Of a stretch of DNA of 64,000 bases, positions 1 through 9,317 are shown one piece after another (within the stretch, counting starts at the first letter, position 1; each line of letters opens with the position of its first letter). The notes under the pieces were generated by a model. The model saw only the letters and a list, made by a program, of their open reading frames with translations. It had not been told where the DNA came from and searched no databases. This DNA comes from Prosopocoilus inquinatus. Taxonomy: Eukaryota > Arthropoda > Insecta > Coleoptera > Lucanidae. Made by a program: the position numbers and the translations under genes. Where the stretch lies: contig CM069874.1 in the NCBI GenBank assembly GCA_036172665.1, forward strand, positions 54,852,707 to 54,916,706. Direction: 5' to 3'.

Positions 1-620
1 ACAACGGTGGCGTTTCCTTTGTCGGCTGGAAGTATGACGATTTGTTCATTTTTCTTCAGCGTGTGTAGAGCTTGTAGTTCTTCTCGAGATAGGTTCCTCT
101 TTGGTGGTTTTGCTCGTCTTAGGATTTGGGATACATCTTGTCGTATTGTCTCCGCTGTGTCCTCCGGTAATCCGATGATGGATGCTTCCACACTGCATAT
201 TATGTTCTCCATTGGTATGCTGGCTGGTGCTACAGCGTAGTTGAAACCCTTGGCCAGTACACTTTTGCTGGCTTCGTCGAGTGGATAGCTTGATACGTTA
301 TGAACAACTTTCTCCAATACGAGCGGTGTTACATGTTCCTTCGGCTTTTGTTCTTTTTGTAGGTGTTCGAACTTCTTCTTCTGCTTTCTTCTTGTCAGTT
401 CGGTGTCCGTTTCTTCACGAAAAGCTGAGAGTTGGTCCAGTGTTGTCCATAACAACGGATGTAGTGTGCGACTCAGCTCCAGATGTATTGCTAGAAGCTT
501 TACGTTAACTTCATTCAGTTCCTTCCTGGTGTCGTGGATTGCTTCTCGCAGTAATGCCATACTTGCTCTTCTCAGGATGTTCTTGGTTTGGTTGTTCTTC
601 TTGTGGAATGTTACTTTCAT
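1..620 (-). CDS. Penelope-like element protein, N-terminal part (left copy, runs off window)
   Basis: This is the 5' part of a PLE reverse transcriptase frame on the minus strand. An ATG lies at 620-618 and the frame stays open to base 1, where the window cuts it. The first ~56 codons (620-452) are a Lys/Arg-rich, helix-prone leader (MKVTFHKKNNQTKNILRR...) that the right-hand copy lacks. From 451 outward the sequence is identical in frame to the right copy, so this copy supplies the missing N-terminus. It includes the conserved YAVAPASIP stretch and continues into ADKGNATVV. The ATG is preceded by 16 bases before the junction with the inverted copy at 636/637, so the true start could lie further upstream in a full-length element. 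The catalytic domains would lie outside the window. Confidence 0.8.
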   Translation of the reverse strand, partial: MKVTFHKKNNQTKNILRRASMALLREAIHDTRKELNEVNVKLLAIHLELSRTLHPLLWTTLDQLSAFREETDTELTRRKQKKKFEHLQKEQKPKEHVTPLVLEKVVHNVSSYPLDEASKSVLAKGFNYAVAPASIPMENIICSVEASIIGLPEDTAETIRQDVSQILRRAKPPKRNLSREELQALHTLKKNEQIVILPADKGNATV

Positions 621-1086
621 ACTCTTCGGCACGATGATGGACAACACTGGACCAACTCTCAGCTTTTCGTGAAGAAACGGACACCGAACTGACAAGAAGA
701 AAGCAGAAGAAGAAGTTCGAACACCTACAAAAAGAACAAAAGCCGAAGGAACATGTAACACCGCTCGTATTGGAGAAAGTTGTTCATAACGTATCAAGCT
801 ATCCACTCGACGAAGCCAGCAAAAGTGTACTGGCCAAGGGTTTCAACTACGCTGTAGCACCAGCCAGCATACCAATGGAGAACATAATATGCAGTGTGGA
901 AGCATCCATCATCGGATTACCGGAGGACACAGCGGAGACAATACGACAAGATGTATCCCAAATCCTAAGACGAGCAAAACCACCAAAGAGGAACCTATCT
1001 CGAGAAGAACTACAAGCTCTACACACGCTGAAGAAAAATGAACAAATCGTCATACTTCCAGCCGACAAAGGAAACGCCACCGTTGT
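1..1086. repeat. 450-bp head-to-head inverted repeat of two PLE copies
   Basis: Bases 1-451 are the reverse complement of 637-1086 with no mismatch found by eye. The 185-bp spacer (452-636) belongs to the left copy only. The left arm continues past the window edge, so the real repeat may be longer. The arms are coding sequence of the same PLE in opposite directions, so two element copies are joined 5' end to 5' end. Near-identity of the arms implies a recent event or a single insertion that made both copies. Confidence 0.93.
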
Positions 1087-2893
1087 GATGGATCGTAACG
1101 ACTACGAAACGAAGATGGAGGTCCTACTAAACGACCCAGCGTACAACACCATCGCCACAGATCCAACGACATACTTAGAGAAGACAACGAAAGCTAAAAT
1201 CAAAGCCCGCTCAATCAGTCAAGAGCAGCAATTACAATTGATCCCGAGGGAAAAATCATCCAGATGCCCAAAGCTCTACGGATTACCAAAAATCCACAAG
1301 GAAGGGATACCACTGAGGCCAATCGTCAGTTCCATCGGATCACCGTTACAACCACTAGCAAAGTTCTTGGCCAAACGACTGCAGCCATACGCCGAAGAAG
1401 CAGAATCCTACGTAAAGAACGCAGGCCACTTCATCGAGCGTATAAAGGACTTCACCGTAGAACCAGGAGATCTGCTAGTAAGTTTCGACGTGGTCTCACT
1501 ATTCACCAACATACCAATAGACGAAGCAGTGGATATCATTCATCTAAAACACCACATCCCAGACGACACCATGGACCTGGTGAAGCACTGCTTGAAGAAC
1601 ACCTACTTCATCTTCAAGAACCAACGCTATAAACAAGTAGAAGGATCACCCATGGGATCAGCATTATCTCCTGTAATCGCCAACTTATTCATGGAGGATT
1701 TCGAAGTACGGGCCATCGATACCGCAAGTCACAAACCACACCTGTGGCTCAGATATATGGACGACACCTTCATAATATGGAAGCATGGAGAAGAACAACT
1801 ACGAAGATTTCTGCAACACCTGAATGAAATCCATCCGAAGATCAAGTTCACGATGGAAATCGAAGAAAACAACGAACTTCCATTCCTCGATGTACTTATA
1901 AAGAAAAAACCAGATGGAAGCCTTGGACATTCCGTATACCGAAAACCAACCCACACGGAACGGTACCTGAACGCACAATCACATCACCATCCAGCACAAT
2001 TGCATTCAGTGGTAAGGACCCTCGTCACCCGGTCCCAAAGATTGGCTGACTCAGAAAACAAGGTAGAAGAAATGAAGAAAATCCGCTCATCTTTAATAAA
2101 AAATGGATATCAGGACAAACAAATCAGGAAAGCCGAACACCAACGCAAACCCAAGACACAGGAAGAAGAAAAAGATATAGTAGGAACAGCATGCCTACCA
2201 TTTGTTAAAGGGACAACAGAGAAGATCAGCAGAATACTCAAGAAACACAATATCCGGACATCATTCAACACCGACAAGAAAATTGGAAACATCCTGCCAA
2301 CAGTCAAAACTAAAATACAACTGGAAAGCCAAGGCGTGTACGGAATTCCCTGTCAAGATTGCGACAAGGTCTACATAGGCCAAACAAATAGAAAAATAAG
2401 CGTCAGGAGAGAAGAACATCGAAAGGCCGTCGAGAAGGACGAGAAAACATCATCATTGGCACAACACGTAAAAGCGACTTCACACAAAATAGATTTCGAC
2501 AACACCAGAACAATTGCCAGCGTAGAACACAAGACCAAACGCATCATCCGAGAAGCGATAGAAATCGAGAAACATCAGATGAACTTAAACACCAGAGATG
2601 ATGCCTTACGACTACCACCCACCTGGAGACCAGTGATCCGAAAATCCACCGACCGTCGAGGACCAGTAACCCGAAGCCAGAAACCAGCGAACCCCGGACC
2701 ATCAGGATTAGGAGAAAGCAGTCAACAGGCACGACCCAATCAACCAACAACAAAAAGTCAAGCGGAAAAACCACCAAGCGTAACGACGCGTGACCGCAAC
2801 ACGGTACTTAAACCACCACCAGCGCGACCAGAAGCCACTGTGACTCGAGTAACGACGAGGAGCAGAAGCAGGCAAGCAGCAGCGAAGACCTGA
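638..2893 (+). CDS. Penelope-like reverse transcriptase with GIY-YIG endonuclease
   Basis: The frame is open from the inversion junction at 638; the first in-frame ATG is well downstream and the natural start is missing, so this is a 5'-truncated protein of about 750 codons. Counting residues from codon 770: ADKGNATVVMDR near 97-108, YGLPKIHK near 170, SFDVVSLFTNI near 239, GSPMGSALSPVIANLF near 293, and the catalytic YMDD at 329-332. A linker follows, then GIY-YIG: GVYGIPCQDC at 522-531, VYIGQT at 534-539, RREEH, and the NLNTRDD...LPPTW tail typical of PLEs. C-x2-C at the start of the endonuclease fits the PLE zinc-binding knuckle. The last ~90 residues are basic, Pro/Thr/Arg-rich and probably disordered. 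Known role: target cleavage and target-primed reverse transcription. No stop or frameshift is seen, so this copy may have been active recently. The TGA stop lies inside the hammerhead core that follows. Confidence 0.95.
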   Translation, partial: WTTLDQLSAFREETDTELTRRKQKKKFEHLQKEQKPKEHVTPLVLEKVVHNVSSYPLDEASKSVLAKGFNYAVAPASIPMENIICSVEASIIGLPEDTAETIRQDVSQILRRAKPPKRNLSREELQALHTLKKNEQIVILPADKGNATVVMDRNDYETKMEVLLNDPAYNTIATDPTTYLEKTTKAKIKARSISQEQQLQLIPREKSSRCPKLYGLPKIHKEGIPLRPIVSSIGSPLQPLAKFLAKRLQPYAEEAESYVKNAGHFIERIKDFTVEPGDLLVSFDVVSLFTNIPIDEAVDIIHLKHHIPDDTMDLVKHCLKNTYFIFKNQRYKQVEGSPMGSALSPVIANLFMEDFEVRAIDTASHKPHLWLRYMDDTFIIWKHGEEQLRRFLQHLNEIHPKIKFTMEIEENNELPFLDVLIKKKPDGSLGHSVYRKPTHTERYLNAQSHHHPAQLHSVVRTLVTRSQRLADSENKVEEMKKIRSSLIKNGYQDKQIRKAEHQRKPKTQEEEKDIVGTACLPFVKGTTEKISRILKKHNIRTSFNTDKKIGNILPTVKTKIQLESQGVYGIPCQDCDKVYIGQTNRKISVRREEHRKAVEKDEKTSSLAQHVKATSHKIDFDNTRTIASVEHKTKRIIREAIEIEKHQMNLNTRDDALRLPPTWRPVIRKSTDRRGPVTRSQKPANPGPSGLGESSQQARPNQPTTKSQAEKPPSVTTRDRNTVLKPPPARPEATVTRVTTRSRSRQAAAKT

Positions 2894-2926
2894 AGATGGC
2901 AAGTGAGACCTTGCCGAAACGTTGTC
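2887..2926 (+). ncRNA. Hammerhead ribozyme, loop-less helix III class (PLE 3' region)
   Basis: Core CTGAAGA at 2890-2896, helix II ggcaag (2898-2903) paired with cttgcc (2910-2915), then GAAAC at 2916-2920 and GTT at 2921-2923. Helix I is short: gac (2887-2889) with gtc (2924-2926). Helix III would be only AC/GU with no loop. Small hammerheads of this form are known from PLEs and are reported to cleave as dimers. The ORF stop TGA (2891-2893) is inside the core. Confidence 0.75.
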
Positions 2927-2988
2927 AGAAGACAAATAGTTCTTTAGAGAACTCAACGCGGAGGACTACCCGGAAGAATACTACAGCA

Positions 2989-3011
2989 TATATATATATA
3001 TATATATATAG
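2989..3011. repeat. (TA)n microsatellite at PLE 3' end
   Basis: A run of about eleven TA dinucleotides closes the PLE. It could be the target, the element's own 3' tail, or later slippage. Confidence 0.9.
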
Positions 3012-3245
3012 ACAATATAAAATCAGAAAGCCAATTACTTTAGATGCTCTAAAACGGTTTTACTTTGCTTACCTTCAATCGAGACTTGCGTATGGCCTCA
3101 TTTTTTTGGGGAGCTTCTCCACTTTTCCAAAACATATTCGTTACGCAAAAAAAGATAATTAGATGCACGCTTTTCTTACCTACAGGTATTTCATGTCGTT
3201 ATTGAATATATTGCCATTATCTAGTCTATATACAGAAAGAATATT
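3012..3245 (+). pseudogene. Non-LTR retrotransposon ORF2 C-terminal fragment, first part
   Basis: The translation LDALKRFYFAYLQSRLAYG followed by LIFLGS matches the region after the reverse transcriptase in CR1/Jockey-like elements; compare LKIYYMSFIQSTLSYGLIF in the minus-strand element at 34636-35346. The frame then breaks near 3150 and continues in another phase as an ILPLSSLYTERI-like stretch (compare ILPLPCLYIYNL in the other element). The fragment has no catalytic motifs. It is cut at 3245 by a MITE and resumes at 3861. Confidence 0.7.
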
Positions 3246-3253
3246 GTTATCAC

Positions 3254-3852
3254 TAGACTGCGGAAGTTTAGGCCCTCTAAACGTCTATTTTAGGCGCCTA
3301 AAAAAGGTTCGTATATGTGCAAAATAGGCACAAATAAAGTATAAATAGTCTCCAAAATATTTATACCAGGTAGACACGTAAATTATTATTTTTATTATTA
3401 ATTCTAAATAGCCTTTTCGAATAGTAGACTCGGAAAGAACTGTTGTTTCTGTCAATTATTTAAAAAATTAGTTTTCCAAATTTTCTCCAAGGCGTGTTTG
3501 CTACTGGAAACACTTCACGCGAGACTACATAAAAGTGATCTTGTTTTTTAGATAAAGTTCCTGCAAGTGGGATAATTTACAAATCGGGGGTGAAAGAGAT
3601 TTTCATTTTTTTATATTAAATCACTAAATTAAGACCAAGTAAAACCTATGCAGTTCGGCTTATATATCAATAAAAACTTTTATAGAAATAAAGGTACCGA
3701 TGTCCGATAGTGTTTTAATCATTTATCCACAAATAGGCAAAAATAGGCATTATGAAACTTTACCATTTGGACAGTAACTACATGAAACGTATTTATAACC
3801 AAACTAGTGTTTAACAAATAGAAAAGGCAAATGCCTAAACTTCCGCAGTCTG
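3254..3852. mobile_element. hAT-like MITE with 8-bp target duplication
   Basis: The terminal inverted repeats are AGACTGCGGAAGTTTAGGC at 3255-3273 and its complement at 3833-3851, with one more outer base (T on one side, C expected from the other). The flanking direct repeat GTTATCAC is at 3246-3253 and 3853-3860. An 8-bp duplication with CAGNNTGCGG-type ends suits the hAT superfamily. The 599-bp interior is AT-rich without coding signal, so this is non-autonomous. It sits inside a retrotransposon fragment that continues on both sides. Confidence 0.85.
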
Positions 3853-3860
3853 GTTATCAC

Positions 3861-4110
3861 AAAGAAAATACTCTAATGTCCGGTATTATAAACCTAAAAA
3901 TGCATTAGAAACAAAACAAAATCCATTTTTATTTATTAAATTACAGTACATTTGAGATTTTAAAGATACAAATTTAAAAACTTTCTACGTCCAAAGTTTA
4001 AGAGCTATACGTTAAAAGTCTTATACTATTGGAAACCTTAGTAAGGGATGTTTTAAACTATGTGTTCATATACAGGACGTTCCTTTTAAATTTTTTTTAG
4101 AAAAATGGTA
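3861..4110 (+). pseudogene. Non-LTR retrotransposon ORF2 C-terminal fragment, second part
   Basis: Directly after the MITE's right target duplication the frame reads SNVRYYKPKNALETKQNPF, the kind of hydrophilic tail seen near the end of CR1/Jockey ORF2. It degrades into stops after about 3945. With the 3012-3245 piece it forms one interrupted copy. Confidence 0.55.
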
Positions 4111-4380
4111 ATTTGCGTTGTGCATCACCCTGTGTAAAATACCCGGAGAAACTTCGGGTTGATTACACATTTCCGTTTTCTAATAGTTAAAAAATGTATC
4201 CACCTAAATTCAAAGCAAAATAATTAAAAATAACTAATTAAAGGAGTAACAAATTTTGCCATTTTTTACCGGTAAATTGTCAATATCTCGAAAACGATAA
4301 ACTTTAGGTCAATAAAACCTTATTATTAACCTATTATTTTCGTCCACTGATAATGAGACGTCTAATAGTGCAATAATATA

Positions 4381-5130
4381 CACTGTGTCCACATTTGGAT
4401 GCTCACCATTGGCATCTCGGTTATTAGAAGACATACAGCAACAGTTAAATGGGAAATGTTTTGCAGAATTCAATGCTCGCAACAAATGTCATTTCAAATT
4501 CACCATAACTTTTTTAAATTTTAAGATAATTTAAGAAATCTAAACTTTTACATTGTTCAGACATTTTTTTAAGACAAAGTTTTTGATGCAAACAGAAACC
4601 TCCGATTGTCATTTGTTTTCAAGTTATTAAGTTAATTAATGAAATTAGTAGGCTATGGAATTAAACACCAATTTCATAAGGGATTAATTTATGTTTTTGT
4701 TAATATCACCCCAAAAAATAAAAATGTTTCGAGTACGTCATACAACGTTTAAAAGCTCTTTTAAAGACTATCTAACCAACCAAAATCTAATACGGGTGCC
4801 GTATGAAAAACAAAAGTTAGCGTTAATAACTTGAAAACAAATGACAATCGGAAGTTTCTGTTTGCATCATAAACTTTGTCTTAAAAAGTGTCTGAACAAT
4901 GTAAAAGTTTAGAAGAGGTCACATCAGGTGTTATCGAGTTATTGAGGAATATTGAAATCGTCAAATTTTGACTTTCTTAAATTATCTTAAAACTTAAAAA
5001 AGTTATGGTGAATTTGAAATGAGATTTGTTGCGAGCATGGAATTCTGCAAAACATTCCCCATTTAACCTTTGCTCTATATCTTCTAATAACCGAGATGCC
5101 TATGGTGAGCATCGAAATGTGGACACAGTG
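4381..5130. mobile_element. TA-flanked foldback element, CACTGTGTCC ends
   Basis: The ends are CACTGTGTCCACATTT at 4381 and the complement finishing at 5130, both followed by TA (4379-4380 and 5131-5132). The arms are long and imperfect (about 4381-4635 and 4815-5130) and share the AACTTGAAAACAAATGAC region next to the loop. No coding signal. A fragment of the same family lies at 52860-53368. The TA flanks suggest a Tc1/mariner-type transposase acted in trans. Confidence 0.8.
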
Positions 5131-5474
5131 TATAGGGTGCTCCATTAAAAAAAAAAACATGTTTGGATCGTCACACTCTTACGGAACACTTTGTATAAGT
5201 TTAAATAATTTTAGATTATGCATCTAACCGATATGTATGTTACTGCGCACACAGATTTCAAACATCTTCAATAGTAACGCCACAATCTTCCGCCCACGCA
5301 CTGTTGGCCCACCCTGTATATAATGTTTGTACCTGTCAAAGCTATGGTTCTTTTTACCTTATAGCAATAAAATGATTGATTGATAGGTGACTTTAATTAT
5401 TATGATATTAGGTATTTATTTTCTGGTAGTAGGTTCTTAGAAAGGTCCAGTAAAATTTAATAGAACATTTGCTT
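5131..5474. other. Gene-free stretch with a possible non-LTR 3' tail
   Basis: No coding signal. At 5310-5390 the sequence (gtacctgtcaaagc..., caataaaatgattgattgat) resembles the 3' end of the CR1/Jockey-like element that ends at 30866. It may be a truncated 3' tail. Confidence 0.35.
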
Positions 5475-5590
5475 TGACAGCAAGCATGGCCGCCTTGCCT
5501 GGGGGACTTATTAGCAGCAAATCCCGCTTCAATTTGTCTATCCTACTGCAATGTCAGGTCAAAAAGCGATAGTAAGATGTCGCTATTTTA
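5475..5590 (+). repeat. PLE-associated dispersed repeat, 3' block
   Basis: Shares the block from ggcggccatgc... / gccttgc to gatgtcgctattttatctgtt with 44150-44266 and with three copies in 55435-56120. In the array copies this block lies downstream of a hammerhead, so it is the 3' portion of a PLE repeat. The hammerhead part is missing here. Confidence 0.75.
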
Positions 5591-6020
5591 TCTGTTCATT
5601 AAAATTAAAGTCTTTATCCAGAATTTTATTTGTATAAAATGATGATAATGATGTTAGTTTATTTTAATTGTACATGTACTGTACTAATTATTATTGTTAC
5701 TATGAAATTATAAAGAAAAAAAATTTTGAATAATAAATTATGGCAAAAGTGTATGTCTTCAATTCAATCTACTGTGTATTCGAACTCATGACCCTCTTAA
5801 TAGCCGCACATGCCTAGAATATTTAATTTTAGCTCCGTTTGTCAATTGTGGCAGACGAATTAATACATTATGATTATCCGTCATCAGTAAGAAATTATAA
5901 TAATTGTATTACACCAAATTCCATGCTATACATATACATAGGTCCAATTATTTTACTGTAAATTAAATTATTTACACTGCAAATCAAGTCGTATTTAGAT
6001 AATAGAGTACAATGTAAATA

Positions 6021-6262
6021 ATATTTCTTCTAGCAGACCAGTTGAATATGGAATACCTCAAGGATCAGTGTTAGGACTCATCCTCTTCATCATATACCTC
6101 ATCAATGATCTATATCATTACGGGAAAGAATCCAATTGTACTCTCTCTTTGCAGATGACACCACTTTTATTCTTCATAATAGAATATCCGAAGGGTTATA
6201 GGTTACTGCTGAAAATAATCTAGCCAAAGCTGGAACTTGGTTTAACGCAAACAATTTTTCCC
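6021..6262 (+). pseudogene. Non-LTR reverse transcriptase fragment (PQGSVLG...FADDTT)
   Basis: The translation gives VEYGIPQGSVLG, then LILFIIYLINDLYHYGKE and, after a one-base shift near 6150, LFADDTTFILHNRI. These are RT motifs B and C of a CR1/Jockey-type element, with FADD catalytic residues kept. The frame is then interrupted at 6262 by two MITEs. The bases after them (6525-6550) read LNHTKTK, which continues the RT. The C-terminal part resumes at about 7432. Confidence 0.85.
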
Positions 6263-6265
6263 TAA

Positions 6266-6393
6266 TGCCCGATTTCTTCAACTCCTGATAAATTTATCTG
6301 CCACGTATTATCCTTGGAAACCATTGTATCGATAATAGTTTCCGAGGATACTACCTGGTAGATAAATTTATCCGTAGGTGAAGAAATCGGGCC
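6266..6393. mobile_element. 128-bp palindromic MITE, TAA target (first of a pair)
   Basis: The ends are TGCCCGATTTCTTCA and its near-complement ending GAAATCGGGCC; the interior folds on itself through gataaatttatc arms. TAA flanks lie at 6263-6265 and 6394-6396. A 3-bp TAA duplication suits PIF/Harbinger. It is immediately followed by a second MITE that shares the right TAA. Confidence 0.8.
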
Positions 6394-6396
6394 TAA

Positions 6397-6524
6397 GGCC
6401 CAGTTTTACAATAACGGTTTAACTTTGAACCGAAGCTTAAATCCTTCACAACAATTGTAGAAATAATCGTTGCTAAGGGTTTAAGCCTTAGCTCAAAGTT
6501 GAGCCCCATTTGGAAAACTGGAAC
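6397..6524. mobile_element. 128-bp palindromic MITE, TAA target (second of a pair)
   Basis: Starts GGCCCAGTTTTACAATAACG and ends in the degraded complement (ggaaaactggaac). TAA flanks at 6394-6396 and 6525-6527. It belongs to the family at 29342-29469, which has the same length. Its interior carries the paired segments aacttTGAACCgaagc and ggcttAGCTCAaagtt. Confidence 0.85.
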
Positions 6525-6552
6525 TAAATCACACAAAAACAAAACTTACATA

Positions 6553-7431
6553 CAGGGTGTCATCAAATAAGTTTCACATATTAAAACTGTAAGTTCTTTA
6601 TGACTTAAGAAAACGAATTCTGCATATCTTAATTTTTTTTGGTGCAAAATGTAAGAAATTAAAGCCCCACAAGAGCCCGGAGTTTTTTTGTTTGAGAAGC
6701 TCTGACCAATCGTGGGTCAATAAAATCTTCACTCAGCAATTCCATACCAAAACAAAATAAACATCCATCACGTTTGTGGCATAACTGGATTAATTAAGTT
6801 AATTTTCTGCTGACAAAACTGTAACAATAAGTAAAAGATAGGAAATAAGAACATTTAAGGTAACATTCTAAAAATTATCGTAAGCAACGCACGCCGGTAT
6901 TCATCGTCCCTTCATATATGGTTTGATTATTTTGTTTTGCTTACACTGTACAAATAAATGACATCGAGGAGTAGCCGACAAAGAACCTATCTTTTACTTA
7001 AATTATTGTCGAATGCTTGTTCATTTTACGTATTTATTTATTTATTTAGTCTTGTCGTTATTGAAGATTCTTTAGTTATTCAACAAAGAATAAAGTTTAT
7101 CTTTATGTGATTCATACTAAGATCTATCGATTATCTAATAAAACAAATTTAATTCTGTAATCAGTGAGAGTAGATTTAAAATGGTCTTCTTTAATCAAAT
7201 TGCACACGTGGGCAACCACCGGGACACTATGAATTTGATATTGTTTACATAAAACATCATATCTTTTAAAAATGCTATCAAGCACTTGACCTTGACTTTT
7301 GCTGGAGTTTTATTTTATGATGTCTTTACGCACGATCGACCAGAAGTTCTCAAACAAATGTACCAACGCTCCTTTAGTAGGTCATTTTTTTTTATTTTTG
7401 AGTTAGATCTTTGATAATTGCGGCATTAATT
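6553..7431. mobile_element. TA-flanked CAGGGTGTCATCAAATAAG element, right end missing
   Basis: The left end CAGGGTGTCATCAAATAAG follows TA at 6551-6552. The body matches the fuller copy at 50282-51394, including the paired phrases agttctcaaacaaa and the gcattaatt close to the right end. The right terminal repeat is not present, and retrotransposon sequence resumes at about 7432, so the right end is deleted. No transposase frame is seen. Confidence 0.75.
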
Positions 7432-7720
7432 TCCGGTATATCTACAGATAGAAAACTTACGAATGGTAAACACCGTAAACTTGTAGGTGTCATAATCGAC
7501 GACTCGTTAAATATGTCTGATCATATCACTAATCTATGTAAAAAAATATGGAGGTCCTTATACCCTTCAAGACAACTAAAACCTCTTCTCAGTACTCACA
7601 TTTTAATACCAGTTCACTTTACCATATTTCACTCTCAGCTATCCTATATCACGCAGTATTGTGGGATAACTAACTCAAGCAATTCAATAAAAAAAAATTT
7701 AAGCTCAGTATGAACCCCAT
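7432..7720 (+). pseudogene. Non-LTR ORF2 C-terminal fragment (same copy as 6021)
   Basis: Reads RKLTNGKHRKLVGVIIDDSL, then NMSDHITNLCKKI and a FHSQLSY motif. This is the connection domain just after the reverse transcriptase in CR1/Jockey-like elements. It continues the fragment at 6021-6262 and 6525-6550 after the intervening TA element. It ends in a stop near 7712. Confidence 0.75.
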
Positions 7721-8202
7721 TACTAACTAAGTATGTAGTAGCTAGATATATAGTACTCTAATTAAAACAAATAAATGATGGACTGAGAGTAGAAAAAGAC
7801 ATCAAATTTTTCTATCGTGCGAGCAGCAAGGTGATTTCTTAGCGAACAGCAACACAACCTTCCGCAGCACCTAGATCTTCAACAGGCCGAATATCTTAAG
7901 CGACCTAAGGCTGGTCAATCGTCTGGCACGTGTTCATAACTCAGAGTGATTAGACAGAAATCTGCGGGCAAAAGGCAGCGGATCAAAAATTGCCTACAAG
8001 TGAACAAGGAGCACTAAATAAAATTACAAAAAGGAAGTAGGAAAACCTACCAAGGCAGTTCAACAAAAATGAACAACAAAAGGTTTAAAAACGGTAGAGC
8101 GTCACAATAACTTTAGTATCCGCAGACAAAGAAGTATAACTTTGCTTTAGATTAAGCTGGCGTCATAGGAGATTATGATAACCTTATCGACTCCCCACAA
8201 TA
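7721..8202. other. Gene-free stretch
   Basis: No conserved coding signal, structured RNA or clear repeat end was seen here. Confidence 0.5.
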
Positions 8203-9315
8203 CAGGGTGTTCTTTTACTGTGTGAAAATAAAAAACCTCAGTGTAAGTACATGAAATGCTACCTTCTGTGCGTATTTTCCGGTGGATACCGCACTGTAAC
8301 CAAAAAATTACCACTTGTTTGGAACTGTTGATATGTGCGAAAGAGAAATACTAGCAAAGTCGCAACGCCTTCCTGTAGTCGATACCGACACCGCGCTGAA
8401 TTCCGCATTCAAACCCATTTCGTAGCGTTTCGTAATAATAATCGATAATCACTGATATCGATTAGTAATTATTTTATTTAAAATTTTAATTCACTAAGGG
8501 AATTAATGTTAGATTCATTTAAATACTGCCCTATCTGAAGCGCGTCAATCGAAGAGGCGGCCGGCGTTGTAAAACCACACTTAAGAAATGGAAACGCAAT
8601 TTATTTATTGCTTGTGAAAAATAAAACGATGGATGACGGTGATGTGATTATTTAACTCATCCGCAATTTTAAGGCGCATTTTCGTCCAATAATTATAATC
8701 GTCGGCCTATAATTTGAAAATACTTAAAAATGTAATTACTTACTTCGAGTGAGGTTACATTGTTTTAATAAATCCAGGCGGTTTTAAAATGTTGATTGAC
8801 CGGAAAATTTCGTAATCGAATTAATTGAATCTGTAATTTGTATGGTCGATTCTTTTTTAATACTTCGTGAAGATGAATATGAACTCACGTAAACCGAAAG
8901 TTTTCAAAATTCCTTTCTTTCCTCATGCAGAAAGTTGTCAAAAAGCTGTGAGGCTTCCGGCAGGTCTTTTTACCTGTTTGCAAAAGCCCTTACAATCCGT
9001 TAGTACGCATCGTACGAACCAAACATATGTTCATTCACGACAGGGTTCATGCACAAGGTTAAACCACGTTAATCACTGACCCACTGACCCATTGACCCAT
9101 TTTCACGTCCTCGTTCAAATAAGCGTGCGCGAGAGCTTAGCCACCCTACACTCCTTAGTTATGCCAGCAGTTCTCAAACGGTTTGGCGAAAATCTGCCAA
9201 TGCATTTTTCTCGAAAATTATTAACTTTTTGTTAAGGACATATGAGTTCAATCGTTGCCATTTATGGTGATGCATTACAGATTTATATATTTGCACACAG
9301 TAAAAGAACAACCTG
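8203..9315. mobile_element. TA-flanked element, 22-bp ends CAGGGTGTTCTTTTACTG
   Basis: The left repeat CAGGGTGTTCTTTTACTGTG (8203-8222) pairs with the right repeat ending 9315 with one mismatch; TA flanks at 8201-8202 and 9316-9317. The 1.1-kb interior holds only short frames without family resemblance. Non-autonomous, probably moved by a Tc1/mariner-type enzyme. Confidence 0.8.
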
Positions 9316-9317
9316 TA

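Larger units (their letters stand above)
637..3011 (+). mobile_element. Penelope-like retroelement, right copy (5'-truncated)
   Basis: The element runs from the inversion junction at 637, through the reverse transcriptase-endonuclease frame, to a short 3' region with a hammerhead fold and a run of about eleven TA at 2989-3011. Sequence after 3011 is a different retrotransposon fragment, so the TA run marks the 3' boundary or the target. A target-site duplication cannot be checked because the left copy leaves the window. The 5' truncation with an inverted partial copy in front is a known arrangement for PLEs. Confidence 0.85.
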
